A stretch of 64,000 nt of DNA, taken from contig NZ_CP012601.1 of assembly GCF_001278755.1 (NCBI RefSeq), positions 682,001 through 746,000 of the forward strand, written 5' to 3'. This document shows, piece by piece, positions 37,519 through 45,441 of the stretch. The stretch comes from Bacillus sp. FJAT-22090. GTDB lineage: Bacteria; Bacillota; Bacilli; Bacillales_A; Planococcaceae. A program made the position numbers and the translations under genes. The notes under the pieces were generated by a model. It was not told where the DNA came from, made no database searches, and saw nothing but the letters and a program-made list of their open reading frames with translations. Within the stretch, counting starts at the first letter, position 1. Every line of letters starts with the position of its first letter.

Positions 37519-38501
37519 TGGCAGTTATGTCTTATATCGATGCAATCACACTTGCAATGAAAGAAGAAATGACTCGTGATGAGCGCGTCTTCATCTTAGG
37601 TGAAGACGTAGGTCGTAAAGGTGGCGTATTCAAAGCAACAAATGGACTATATGATGAGTTTGGGGAATACCGTGTCCTTGATACACCACTTGCTGAATCT
37701 GCGATTGCTGGAGTTGGAATTGGTGCCGCTATGTATGGTTTACGTCCGATTGCAGAAATGCAATTTGCTGACTTTATCATGCCAGCAGTGAACCAAATTA
37801 TTTCCGAAGCATCCCGTATTCGTTACCGTTCTAATAATGATTGGACCTGTCCAATTGTTATTCGTGCTCCTTTTGGTGGCGGTATTCATGGTGCACTCTA
37901 TCATTCCCAATCAGTAGAGGCAGTTTTTGCAAACCAACCTGGTTTAAAAATTGTAATTCCTTCTACTCCATATGATGCAAAGGGATTACTAAAAGCAGCT
38001 ATTCGTGATGAGGACCCAGTTATGTTCTTTGAGCATAAGCGTGCATATCGTCTAATTAAAGGTGAAGTGCCAGAAGACGATTATACAATTGAAATTGGTA
38101 AAGCAGATGTAAAACGTGAAGGGGAAGATATTACGGTTATTACGTATGGTCTAGCTGTTCACTTTGCACTCCAAGCAGCTGAACGATTAGAAAAAGACGG
38201 AATTTCTGCCCATATTCTAGATTTACGTACGATTTATCCTTTAGATAAAGAAGCGATTATAGAAGCCGCATCTAAAACAGGAAAAGTATTACTTGTTACA
38301 GAAGATAACAAAGAAGGTAGTATCATCAGTGAGGTTGCTGCAATCATTGCAGAAAACTGCTTATTTGATTTAGATGCTCCGATTATGCGTCTTGCTGGTC
38401 CTGATGTTCCTGCTATGCCATATGCACCAACGATGGAAAAATTCTTCATGATCAATCCAGACAAAGTCGAAAAAGCAATGCGCGAGCTAGCGGAATATTA
38501 A
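37518..38501 (+). CDS. bkdAB: Branched-chain 2-oxo acid dehydrogenase E1 beta
   Basis: 327 residues, as in B. subtilis. N-terminal MAVMSYIDAITLAMKEEM, FILGEDVGRKGGVFKAT, DTPLAESAIAGVGIGAAMYG and EMQFADFIMPAVNQI are family signatures, followed by the transketolase C-terminal domain. It completes the E1 active site with BkdAA. bkdB starts 18 bases downstream. Confidence 0.98.
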   Translation: MAVMSYIDAITLAMKEEMTRDERVFILGEDVGRKGGVFKATNGLYDEFGEYRVLDTPLAESAIAGVGIGAAMYGLRPIAEMQFADFIMPAVNQIISEASRIRYRSNNDWTCPIVIRAPFGGGIHGALYHSQSVEAVFANQPGLKIVIPSTPYDAKGLLKAAIRDEDPVMFFEHKRAYRLIKGEVPEDDYTIEIGKADVKREGEDITVITYGLAVHFALQAAERLEKDGISAHILDLRTIYPLDKEAIIEAASKTGKVLLVTEDNKEGSIISEVAAIIAENCLFDLDAPIMRLAGPDVPAMPYAPTMEKFFMINPDKVEKAMRELAEY

Positions 38502-38519
38502 CAGGAAGGAGTAATTCAT

Positions 38520-39818
38520 ATGGCTCTAGAACAAATTAAAATGCCCCAGCTTGGTGAGAGTGTGACCGAGGGAACGATTGAAAAGTGGTTAGTAAAGCCA
38601 GGGGATCACGTAAACAAATACGATGCACTTGCAGAAGTAAATACAGACAAAGTAACAGCTGAAGTACCTTCTTCCTTTACAGGTGTTATTAAAGAGCTTA
38701 TCGCCAACGAGGGAGATACACTTGCTGTTGGAGAAGTAGTCTGTACAATTGAAACAGAAGGTGGCTCTTCAGAAGAAGTAAATGAAGCAGCTCCTGAACA
38801 GCCTACTGCTGAAACAGTTAAACTGGCTGAATTACAAAAGCTTGATACTCCTGCACCAGTTCACCGTGAAAAAGGTGCAAAAGCACGCTATTCACCTGCT
38901 GTTTTAAAACTATCACAAGAACATGGTATTGATCTCTCACTAGTAAATGGTACTGGTAATGAAGGTCGTATAACTCGTAAAGATTTACTGAAAATTATTG
39001 AGAGTGGAGATATCCCAGTTGCAGCTCCTGAAATCTCTAAAGAAGAAAAGGTACATGAAACAGTGCAAACTACTTCAGCCCCAAAATCAGCTCCAGCTAA
39101 TATTCCTGTAGCAGTTGGTGATATAGAGATTCCTGTGACAGGCGTTCGTAAAGCTATCGCTGCAAATATGCTTCGTAGTAAACACGAAGCCCCACATGCT
39201 TGGACAATGATTGAAGTGGATGTGACAAGTTTAGTTAACTACCGTGACTCCATTAAAAATGAGTTCAAGCAAAAAGAAGGCTTTAACGTTACCTATTTTG
39301 CGTTCTTCGTAAAAGCAGTTGCACAAGCGCTAAAAGAATTCCCTATGATGAATTCAATGTGGGCAGGAGATAAAATTGTACAGAAAAAAGATATCAACAT
39401 ATCAATTGCCGTAGCAACTGAAGATGCTCTTTTCGTTCCTGTTATTAAAAATGCAGATGAAAAAACGATTAAAGGTATAGCTCGTGAAGTAAACGAGCTT
39501 GCTTCAAAAGTTCGTTCTGGCAAATTAAAATCAGAGGAAATGCAAGGTGGTACATTCACTGTAAACAACACAGGGTCATTTGGTTCTGTTCAGTCGATGG
39601 GAATCATCAACTACCCGCAAGCAGCCATTCTTCAAGTAGAATCTATCGTGAAACGTCCAGTAATAATGGATGGCGGTATGATTGCAGCGCGTGATATGGT
39701 AAACCTTTGCCTTTCTTTAGATCATCGTGTACTTGACGGTCTAGTTTGTGGTCGCTTCCTAGCTAGAGTAAAAGAAATTTTAGAAAATATTTCTAAAGAA
39801 AATACATCTGTTTATTAA
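38520..39818 (+). CDS. bkdB: Branched-chain 2-oxo acid dehydrogenase E2 (lipoamide acyltransferase)
   Basis: 432 residues. One lipoyl domain with K44 in EVNTDKVTAEVPS, a peripheral-subunit-binding domain (about 120-155, YSPAVLKLSQEHGIDLSLVNGTG), and the catalytic core ending in SLDHRVLDGLVCGRF with the HxxxDG motif. It transfers branched acyl groups to CoA, giving primers for iso and anteiso fatty acids. It is the last gene of the operon; the terminator follows within 10 bases. Confidence 0.97.
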   Translation: MALEQIKMPQLGESVTEGTIEKWLVKPGDHVNKYDALAEVNTDKVTAEVPSSFTGVIKELIANEGDTLAVGEVVCTIETEGGSSEEVNEAAPEQPTAETVKLAELQKLDTPAPVHREKGAKARYSPAVLKLSQEHGIDLSLVNGTGNEGRITRKDLLKIIESGDIPVAAPEISKEEKVHETVQTTSAPKSAPANIPVAVGDIEIPVTGVRKAIAANMLRSKHEAPHAWTMIEVDVTSLVNYRDSIKNEFKQKEGFNVTYFAFFVKAVAQALKEFPMMNSMWAGDKIVQKKDINISIAVATEDALFVPVIKNADEKTIKGIAREVNELASKVRSGKLKSEEMQGGTFTVNNTGSFGSVQSMGIINYPQAAILQVESIVKRPVIMDGGMIAARDMVNLCLSLDHRVLDGLVCGRFLARVKEILENISKENTSVY

Positions 39819-39825
39819 CAAAAGA

Positions 39826-39863
39826 GGCTCAAAATCGGTAAGATACGATTTTGAGTCATTTTT
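39826..39863 (+). terminator. Terminator of the bkd operon
   Basis: CTCAAAATCG (39828-39837) pairs with CGATTTTGAG (39846-39855), followed by a T-rich tail. Confidence 0.88.
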
Positions 39864-39980
39864 ACATAATGGATGAAAAAAATTATAAAACATAAAATTT
39901 GATCGTCCAAAAAACTAATTGCAAAGTTAAATTTAATGCAATTTAGTTCATTCTAAATGGTACTATTGAAACATTAAAAG

Positions 39981-40028
39981 AAAAAAAATCCCCGTTTGCT
40001 ACTCTAATGTTAGTGTAACAGACCGGGG
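39981..40028 (-). terminator. Terminator of the small lipoprotein gene
   Basis: On the minus strand CCCCG (40024-40028) pairs with CGGGG (39990-39994), with inner pairs GTTAC and GTAGC arms in between, followed by eight T. Confidence 0.8.
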
Positions 40029-40050
40029 AGATGATTCTGCTTAATATATA

Positions 40051-40245
40051 TTATGATCCAGCGTCTTCCGTATCAGAATCCTCATTTTTTTTGTTCTCAT
40101 CAGGAACACCACTGTCATTTTGGCCGTCATCTTCTAATAAAGGATCGTTTACTTCAATTTCTTCTACATCTTTGTCCTCTCCACATGCTCCGAGTAAGAA
40201 GATAGAAGACAGTGCTAATGGTAATGCAATCGTTCTTTTTTTCAT
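40051..40245 (-). CDS. Small acidic lipoprotein, unknown function
   Basis: 64 residues. A lipoprotein signal peptide MKKRTIALPLALSSIFLLGAC with lipobox LGAC, leaving a mature chain of about 44 residues that is almost all Asp, Glu, Asn, Gly and Ser with no predicted fold. It has its own AGGAGGG site and its own terminator, which supports a real gene. I do not recognise the family. Surface charge, metal binding or a spacer role are possible but not shown. Confidence 0.72.
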   Translation of the reverse strand: MKKRTIALPLALSSIFLLGACGEDKDVEEIEVNDPLLEDDGQNDSGVPDENKKNEDSDTEDAGS

Positions 40246-40447
40246 TGTTTATCCCTCCTAATATTAGGTTCTTTCTATTTATCTACCTCATTAATAATTT
40301 TATAAACTTATATTGAGTGTAATTAAAGAATAAATAGATTAATTAGAAGTGTAATATCATGTATAATAGATTATTACCGTTTAAAATAAGTATTTTTAAT
40401 GAATTAAGAATCTCTTGCTGCTAATACAGAAGAGAGGAGGATATCTA

Positions 40448-41683
40448 TTGCTAGAAACTTTTTTGATAAATATATTATTTATGATTTTTCCTGTGCTATT
40501 GTTTGTGATTTTCTTTGATAATTATAAAAAGGAATATAGCTATTCTCTCGTTATATTTTCTTTCTCTATATCAATGATTCTTTGCATGCTATATCCGATC
40601 GAATTGGAACTGGGATTTAATATTGATTTGCGATATATTGCATTTATAATTGTTGGACTTTATGGTGGATATAGAGGATTATTTCCACTTTACCTAGTAC
40701 TGAATATATATCGATTTATTATTGGAGGAGAAGGTACATTACAATCTTTAATTCATTCGACTTTGGCTTTTATTGTTATACCATTATTATCTAAACAGTT
40801 CAATGAATATAGTCCAAAAAGGCGTATTATTACAGCTATAATGGTTGCATCCTTGAATGTTATTATATATCTGATTGTATTGTCTAATTATTTTGATGTA
40901 TTAACGAATGAATATTGGTCATCAGCGTTTTTTATGTTGATCACTTCAATTATGGTGATGGGGCTAAATATGCTGATGATTGAAAAGATAATTTCCAACA
41001 TTAAAAATCGGGAGAACCTCCTACGAACAGAGCGTTTACATGTTATGAGCGAACTTTCTGCAAGTGTATCCCATGAAATACGTAATCCGCTCACTGTTAC
41101 AAAAGGGTTTCTTCAGTTATTGAATGTCTCCAAAACTATTTCAGCTCAAGATAAGAAATGCATAGATTACTCTTTAAAAGAATTGTTACGAGCAGAAAAT
41201 ATTATAAATGATTATTTAGCATTTTCTAAACCACAATCGGAGCATATGGTTTACTCAAATTTAAAAGAAGAGCTGGAATATGTCCAAAATGTATTAAGTC
41301 CTTATGCTCTATACAATAAAGTTGAGATTGTCACTAAATTTTCGAACACATTAAAAAAGGAATATGATCAAAATCAAATAAAGCAATGTTTTATCAACTT
41401 GATGAAAAATGGAATTGAAGCAATGAAGGGAGAAGGTGGTATTTTAAACGTTGAAATAATGGAGCAAGGCAGTAATATTATCATTTGTATAAAAGATTGC
41501 GGTGTAGGAATGACTAAAGATGAAATTCTTCAATTAGGAAAACCGTATTTTTCAAATAAAAAAGAGGGAACCGGTCTTGGAATGTTAATGGTCTATGGAA
41601 CTCTAAGCAAGATGAAGGGGAAAATTGATGTACAAAGCAAAAAAGGAGTAGGAACAACTTTTACCATTACTATACCGACCTGA
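40448..41683 (+). CDS. Membrane sensor histidine kinase, 5TMR-LYT / KinB-like
   Basis: 411 residues. About six membrane helices fill the first 180 residues (a 5TM-LYT type sensor with YIAFIIVGLYGGYRGLFPLYLV). Then comes a HisKA domain with the phospho-acceptor H209 in SVSHEIRNPLTVTKGFLQLL and a HATPase domain with NLMKNGIEAM and KEGTGLGM. No response regulator gene is adjacent. With this layout and length it resembles the orphan sporulation kinase KinB, so feeding the phosphorelay to Spo0A is plausible but inferred. The TTG at 40448 has GAGGAGG 7 bases upstream and is preferred over the TTG at 40415. Confidence 0.85.
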   Translation: MLETFLINILFMIFPVLLFVIFFDNYKKEYSYSLVIFSFSISMILCMLYPIELELGFNIDLRYIAFIIVGLYGGYRGLFPLYLVLNIYRFIIGGEGTLQSLIHSTLAFIVIPLLSKQFNEYSPKRRIITAIMVASLNVIIYLIVLSNYFDVLTNEYWSSAFFMLITSIMVMGLNMLMIEKIISNIKNRENLLRTERLHVMSELSASVSHEIRNPLTVTKGFLQLLNVSKTISAQDKKCIDYSLKELLRAENIINDYLAFSKPQSEHMVYSNLKEELEYVQNVLSPYALYNKVEIVTKFSNTLKKEYDQNQIKQCFINLMKNGIEAMKGEGGILNVEIMEQGSNIIICIKDCGVGMTKDEILQLGKPYFSNKKEGTGLGMLMVYGTLSKMKGKIDVQSKKGVGTTFTITIPT

Positions 41684-41954
41684 ACCAATAACGGTCACAT
41701 TGTCTATCAAATTGTAAAAGATTTGGTAGGCATTTTCTTTGTCAAAATACATCCTATTATAAAAAGAAGGTATCTATCTTCAAATCGTACTTTTATCAGC
41801 ATGAAAGATGAGTTCGTTATAAAAATAGAAAGAAATAATAATATGGGATGTTTTATGTTGTATTTATGAGTTTCATATTCTTACTCAACTTGAAGGAATA
41901 TAATGGTAGAGTGTTAAATTGTTCTAAAAACTATTTACTACGGAGGAATATACA

Positions 41955-42500
41955 ATGATTATAAAAAAACAGGAGTTTAATGTTAATGGGATATATTATA
42001 TTGTTAGATCAGCAATGGTTCAGGATGCACAAGAATTGTCAGAACTAAGAGTACAGATTGATAGTGAGACAGAAAATATGGACAGAGAAAAAGGGGAAGC
42101 TTTCATAGATACGCTTGGTTTTGAAAATTTAATCAAAACGGATACAGAAAGTAAGTGTAATCTTTTTTTAGTTGGAGTGGTGAATAATCGGATTGTTGCT
42201 TTTTCAAGGTGTGAGGGTAATCCCTTGAAACGCTTTGCACATAAAGTAGAATTTGGGGTTTGTGTATTAAAAGACTACTGGGGGTTCAAGATTGGAACAA
42301 ATCTATTAAAAGAATCTATTGCTTGGGCAGATGCAAATGGACTAAAAAAAATAACCTTAAATGTTTTGGAAACAAACGAAAAAGCGATCAATCTATATAA
42401 AAAATATGGTTTTAGAACCGAAGGAATTTTACAAAATGACAAAATCCTTTCAGACGGTGAATTTTACAATACGGTAGTTATGGGAAGATATAATGGATAA
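41955..42500 (+). CDS. GNAT family N-acetyltransferase
   Basis: 181-residue single GNAT domain: N-terminal beta strand YYIVRSAMVQDAQELSELR, the acetyl-CoA motif region VCVLKDYWGFKIGTNLLKESI and the C-terminal LNVLETNEKAINLYKKYGF. That last pattern is common in RimJ/RimL-like and antibiotic acetyltransferases. Substrate unknown. CGGAGG lies 7 bases before the ATG and a TATAAT box is at 41899-41904. No operon partner: a 490-base gap follows. Confidence 0.85.
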   Translation: MIIKKQEFNVNGIYYIVRSAMVQDAQELSELRVQIDSETENMDREKGEAFIDTLGFENLIKTDTESKCNLFLVGVVNNRIVAFSRCEGNPLKRFAHKVEFGVCVLKDYWGFKIGTNLLKESIAWADANGLKKITLNVLETNEKAINLYKKYGFRTEGILQNDKILSDGEFYNTVVMGRYNG

Positions 42501-42991
42501 AAGACTATAGCTCAGCTGAACAGTAGAATAAGGGAGTAAATAGGTTACATAAAAATAGTACGGAGAGATGAATATTGAAAAATGTAAACATCAAGCTTTC
42601 CTTCCTTTAGTAGGAATAAAATCATCCAGCATTTGCATATTGTATACTTCTCATGCATAGCCACCAACAGGATATCCACCTAAAAAAATCATTACCTTCG
42701 TCCATCATCTAAGATTGCACACTGCAATAATAATTCCAGTTGGAAGATCTCTTCGTTTCATACTTCGCCAGAACCTTTTCAAAGTCATTTTTTCCTATGT
42801 AGTCCAAAAAGAAACAAATTAATAGAAACAGTTTAAAGAAAAAATGGGAAATATTACTTTTCTATTAATACCATCATTTGAAAGGTATTAACTTTTCGGA
42901 AATGTTTAAAATTTTTAACGTTTTCAAAGAGGATATAAACATAGAAACATAGAATATATTTAGTGACATTTAACAAGGGGAGGCAAATGAT
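42501..42991. other. Gene-free stretch, possible decayed minus-strand gene
   Basis: No intact ORF with a ribosome-binding site. On the minus strand between about 42820 and 42690 a short frame reads GKNDFEKVLAKYETKRSSNWNYY before a stop, and further protein-like scraps follow in shifted frames, which suggests an old pseudogene. I could not assign it. The right end supplies the start region of the VOC gene (GGGGAGG at 42977). Confidence 0.3.
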
Positions 42992-43411
42992 TTGAACAAT
43001 AAATTGTTAAGAGTAGGAACTACTTATATACCAGTATCAAATGTAGAGCTCTCATCAGAATGGTATATAAACAAATTAGGTGCAGAGCTTAGCTATAAGG
43101 ATGAGGATAAAGCAATTCTAAATTTTGCTAACCAAAGTTTATTTCTTGTTCGAGCAAAAGATGGCCAAAGTTCCAACTTTCTTGATATTAACGGGGAAGA
43201 ACGTTTTTCAATGACATTTGAAGTGAATGGTTTAGATGCTTTAGAAACTATTCATAAAGACTTTTTAGAAAAAGAGATAAAAGTAGGGGGAATTGAAAAC
43301 AGAGGTCATGCAGGAAGGAACTTTGTATTTTATGATCCGGACGGTAACAAGTTTGATGTTTGGAGTGAATTGAGTCCAAAATTTTTACATTTAGTGACTG
43401 TAAGAAGTTAA
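42992..43411 (+). CDS. VOC superfamily (glyoxalase/bleomycin-resistance-like) protein
   Basis: 139 residues with two beta-alpha-beta-beta-beta units: YIPVSNVELSSEWYINKLGAEL at the N terminus and the second-half pattern FVFYDPDGNKFDVWSE. Metal-ligand positions are partly kept, notably the Glu in the last motif. Family members detoxify methylglyoxal, fosfomycin or bleomycin-type compounds, or are dioxygenases; the substrate here cannot be told. It starts at a TTG with GGGGAGG 8 bases upstream and leads a likely VOC-GyrI-GNAT operon. Confidence 0.85.
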   Translation: MNNKLLRVGTTYIPVSNVELSSEWYINKLGAELSYKDEDKAILNFANQSLFLVRAKDGQSSNFLDINGEERFSMTFEVNGLDALETIHKDFLEKEIKVGGIENRGHAGRNFVFYDPDGNKFDVWSELSPKFLHLVTVRS

Positions 43412-43441
43412 GCTTATCATTAGTTAGGGGGCTAAGAGGAT

Positions 43442-43888
43442 ATGGAATTCAAACAGATAAAAAAGAATTTTAAAGTAGTAGGTATGAAAAATAGTGGTGT
43501 TTTTGCTGATTATGGGAATGAGGTTCCCAAGTTTGCACAGCAATTTCTGAGACGAGCAAATGAGATAAAAAATAGTTCAGAAACTGAAATTGCACTTTAT
43601 GAACAAAAAAGAAATGATAACCATCTCGAGGGTCAGTATTATGTGGGGTTAATTGTTAATGGTACTCTAAATGAAGTTCCAACCGGTATGGAATATATTG
43701 AAACTACCCAGGACTACGTTAATATGAGAGGTAAAATTTCTGATATAGGAAAACTCCATAATGAATTATTAAAATGGGCAGATGAACAAGGATTTCAAAG
43801 GGATTTAGAATCTTATATTGTTGAAACATATCATCAAAATGAAAATAATGAAGAGGAGGTAGAGATATACTTGCCAATACTTTTATAA
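43442..43888 (+). CDS. GyrI-like (AraC effector-binding fold) protein, copy A
   Basis: 148 residues of the SHV2/GyrI-like small-molecule-binding fold: VVGMKNSGVFADYGNEVPKFAQQFLRRANEI, YYVGLIVNG, VPTGMEYIETTQDYV, then the helical segment HNELLKWADEQGFQRDLE and the terminal VEIYLPI. No DNA-binding domain is fused. Such stand-alone proteins bind or hydrolyse small toxic molecules in some species. It is 30 bases downstream of the VOC gene. A second, divergent family member is at 47282. Confidence 0.85.
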   Translation: MEFKQIKKNFKVVGMKNSGVFADYGNEVPKFAQQFLRRANEIKNSSETEIALYEQKRNDNHLEGQYYVGLIVNGTLNEVPTGMEYIETTQDYVNMRGKISDIGKLHNELLKWADEQGFQRDLESYIVETYHQNENNEEEVEIYLPILL

Positions 43889-43926
43889 ATGATAGCAAAC
43901 ATTTATGTATGGGTAGGAGGTATTTA

Positions 43927-44445
43927 ATGCAGTACGCTAACTGGGAAGAGTTTAAAATAATAATTGCAACTAACGATAAGTGCATGACTATTATTGACAT
44001 GTTAAAGCAAGTTGCTCTATGGCTGAAAAAAAAAGAAATTAACCAATGGAGATTTCTGTTAGATAGCGGTGAAGATAAAGAAATTGAGCAAGACATAAAT
44101 AATCGAAACACATATATTGTTTTAAAAGATGATGAAATCGTAGCAACATTTACTCTTCTATCTAAACAAAGTGAATGGGATAGGCACATTTGGGGGGATG
44201 ATCTAACATCAACTTCGCTATATTTACATAGACTCGCAATCCAGCCCAATTATATGAACAAAGGAATAGGATCTAGTATTTTAGAGTGGATTCAAAAGAA
44301 TATTAGAAGAGATATAGAATGTATAAAACTAGATTGTGTTGCTGACAATGTAAAACTAAATAAATTTTATAAGAGCAATGGCTTTGAACTAGTGGGCATA
44401 GAAGACGGTCATAGTAAATTTCAAAAAAGTGTAATAATAGATTAA
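43927..44445 (+). CDS. GNAT family N-acetyltransferase
   Basis: 172 residues. The core runs from YIVLKDDEIVATFTLLSKQ through LHRLAIQPNYMNKGIGSSILEWIQ (acetyl-CoA loop NKGIGS) to LDCVADNVKLNKFYKSNGFELVG. The ATG at 43909 is in frame, but TAGGAGG (43914-43920) sits 6 bases before the ATG at 43927, which is therefore the start. It is the last gene of the VOC-GyrI-GNAT group. Substrate unknown; a drug or polyamine is possible. Confidence 0.85.
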   Translation: MQYANWEEFKIIIATNDKCMTIIDMLKQVALWLKKKEINQWRFLLDSGEDKEIEQDINNRNTYIVLKDDEIVATFTLLSKQSEWDRHIWGDDLTSTSLYLHRLAIQPNYMNKGIGSSILEWIQKNIRRDIECIKLDCVADNVKLNKFYKSNGFELVGIEDGHSKFQKSVIID

Positions 44446-44515
44446 TTCTTATAGTATAAAATGATAAAAAACTAATAGTCCCTTTAGTAATGAAGAATAT
44501 AGTTTAGTTGATAGC

Positions 44516-44609
44516 ATTCAGCTTTTGACAGAACAGCTCTTTCTTCTTCAACTAAAGAATGTTTTAGTTGAAGAAGAAAGTACATAAAATTTTAAGGGAG
44601 CTGCTGAAT
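44516..44609. repeat. Large nested inverted repeat between convergent genes
   Basis: CTTTCTTCTTCAACTAAA (44539-44556) and its exact complement (44563-44580) form an 18-base-pair hairpin with a six-base loop. An outer pair ATTCAGC (44516-44522) and GCTGAAT (44603-44609), plus CAGCTC/GAGCTG, extends it. It lies between the GNAT stop and the convergent ktrA stop and may terminate both, although the inner stem lacks a T run. Confidence 0.6.
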
Positions 44610-44661
44610 TTTTCTTAAGAACAAAGCTCATCATCTCTTTAAATTTTTCGATTACTATAGT

Positions 44662-45327
44662 TTACAACATCTTTTCTTCAAAGCGTTTTAAGTCATTATT
44701 ATTACCCATTGCCACTAGTACATCGTTTTCTCGAATAATATCAGTAGGTAATGGAGAAACGTTAATTTGTTCATTTCTAATAATTGCTAGAATTGTAATG
44801 CCGAATTTTGCCCGTACATCTAAATCAAGCAATGATCGACTATGTATTAGATTTGTAGCTCGAAGTTCTACTACACTATATTCTTTGGACAAGTTAATAT
44901 AATCTAACAATCGATCCGAGGACATAGATTGAGCAGTTCGAATTCCCATTTCCACTTCAGGATGTATAACACGATCTGCTCCAATTTTCTCTAAAACCTT
45001 TTGATGGTACGTATTTTGGGCTTTGACCCATACAGTATGAACCCCAAATTCCTTTAAATTGAGAGTCGTGAGTACACTATCTTGAATATTCTCTCCGATT
45101 GCTACTACAACATGGTCAAAATTCCGTATCCCGATCGACTTAAGAAAAGCCTCGTCTGTGGAGTTTCCATGAATTGCATGGGTTGAATACTGTATAAAGT
45201 TTTCAACTCTGTCTAGGTCACGATCTATTGCCAACACTTCATGACCAAGCGTATATAACTCTCTACACACACTTCCTCCAAATCTTCCCAATCCAATAAC
45301 AGCAAATAGTTTCTCTTGTTTTGGCAT
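44662..45327 (-). CDS. ktrA: Potassium uptake regulatory subunit KtrA
   Basis: 221 residues: an RCK N-terminal Rossmann domain (VIGLGRFGGSVCREL, then DRDLDRVENF and the GNSTDEAFL loop) and an RCK_C domain (about 135-221). It forms the cytosolic octameric ring that gates KtrB in response to ATP and ADP; c-di-AMP binds the RCK_C part in relatives. AGAGGAGG lies 7 bases before the ATG at 45327, and a longer frame to 45348 runs through that site. It is downstream of ktrB, the reverse of the B. subtilis ktrAB order. Confidence 0.93.
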   Translation of the reverse strand: MPKQEKLFAVIGLGRFGGSVCRELYTLGHEVLAIDRDLDRVENFIQYSTHAIHGNSTDEAFLKSIGIRNFDHVVVAIGENIQDSVLTTLNLKEFGVHTVWVKAQNTYHQKVLEKIGADRVIHPEVEMGIRTAQSMSSDRLLDYINLSKEYSVVELRATNLIHSRSLLDLDVRAKFGITILAIIRNEQINVSPLPTDIIRENDVLVAMGNNNDLKRFEEKML

Positions 45328-45441
45328 TTTGTTACCTCCTCTTTTCATTTGTAGACATCTAAAAAAATACTATTCGATTTATTGGCAATCACAAAGTTAG
45401 TTAGGAACTAAAATGATTTATATAGTAATCCTAAAGGTGAT

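Noticed and set aside
40031-40261. 76-codon plus-strand ORF, Ser/Phe-rich
   Set aside because: Antisense of the small lipoprotein gene, which has a signal peptide, ribosome-binding site and terminator on the other strand.
42505-42540. TAGCTCAGCTGAACAG resembles the D-arm of a tRNA
   Set aside because: No acceptor stem, anticodon arm or T-loop (GGTTCAAATCC-type) follows at the right spacing.
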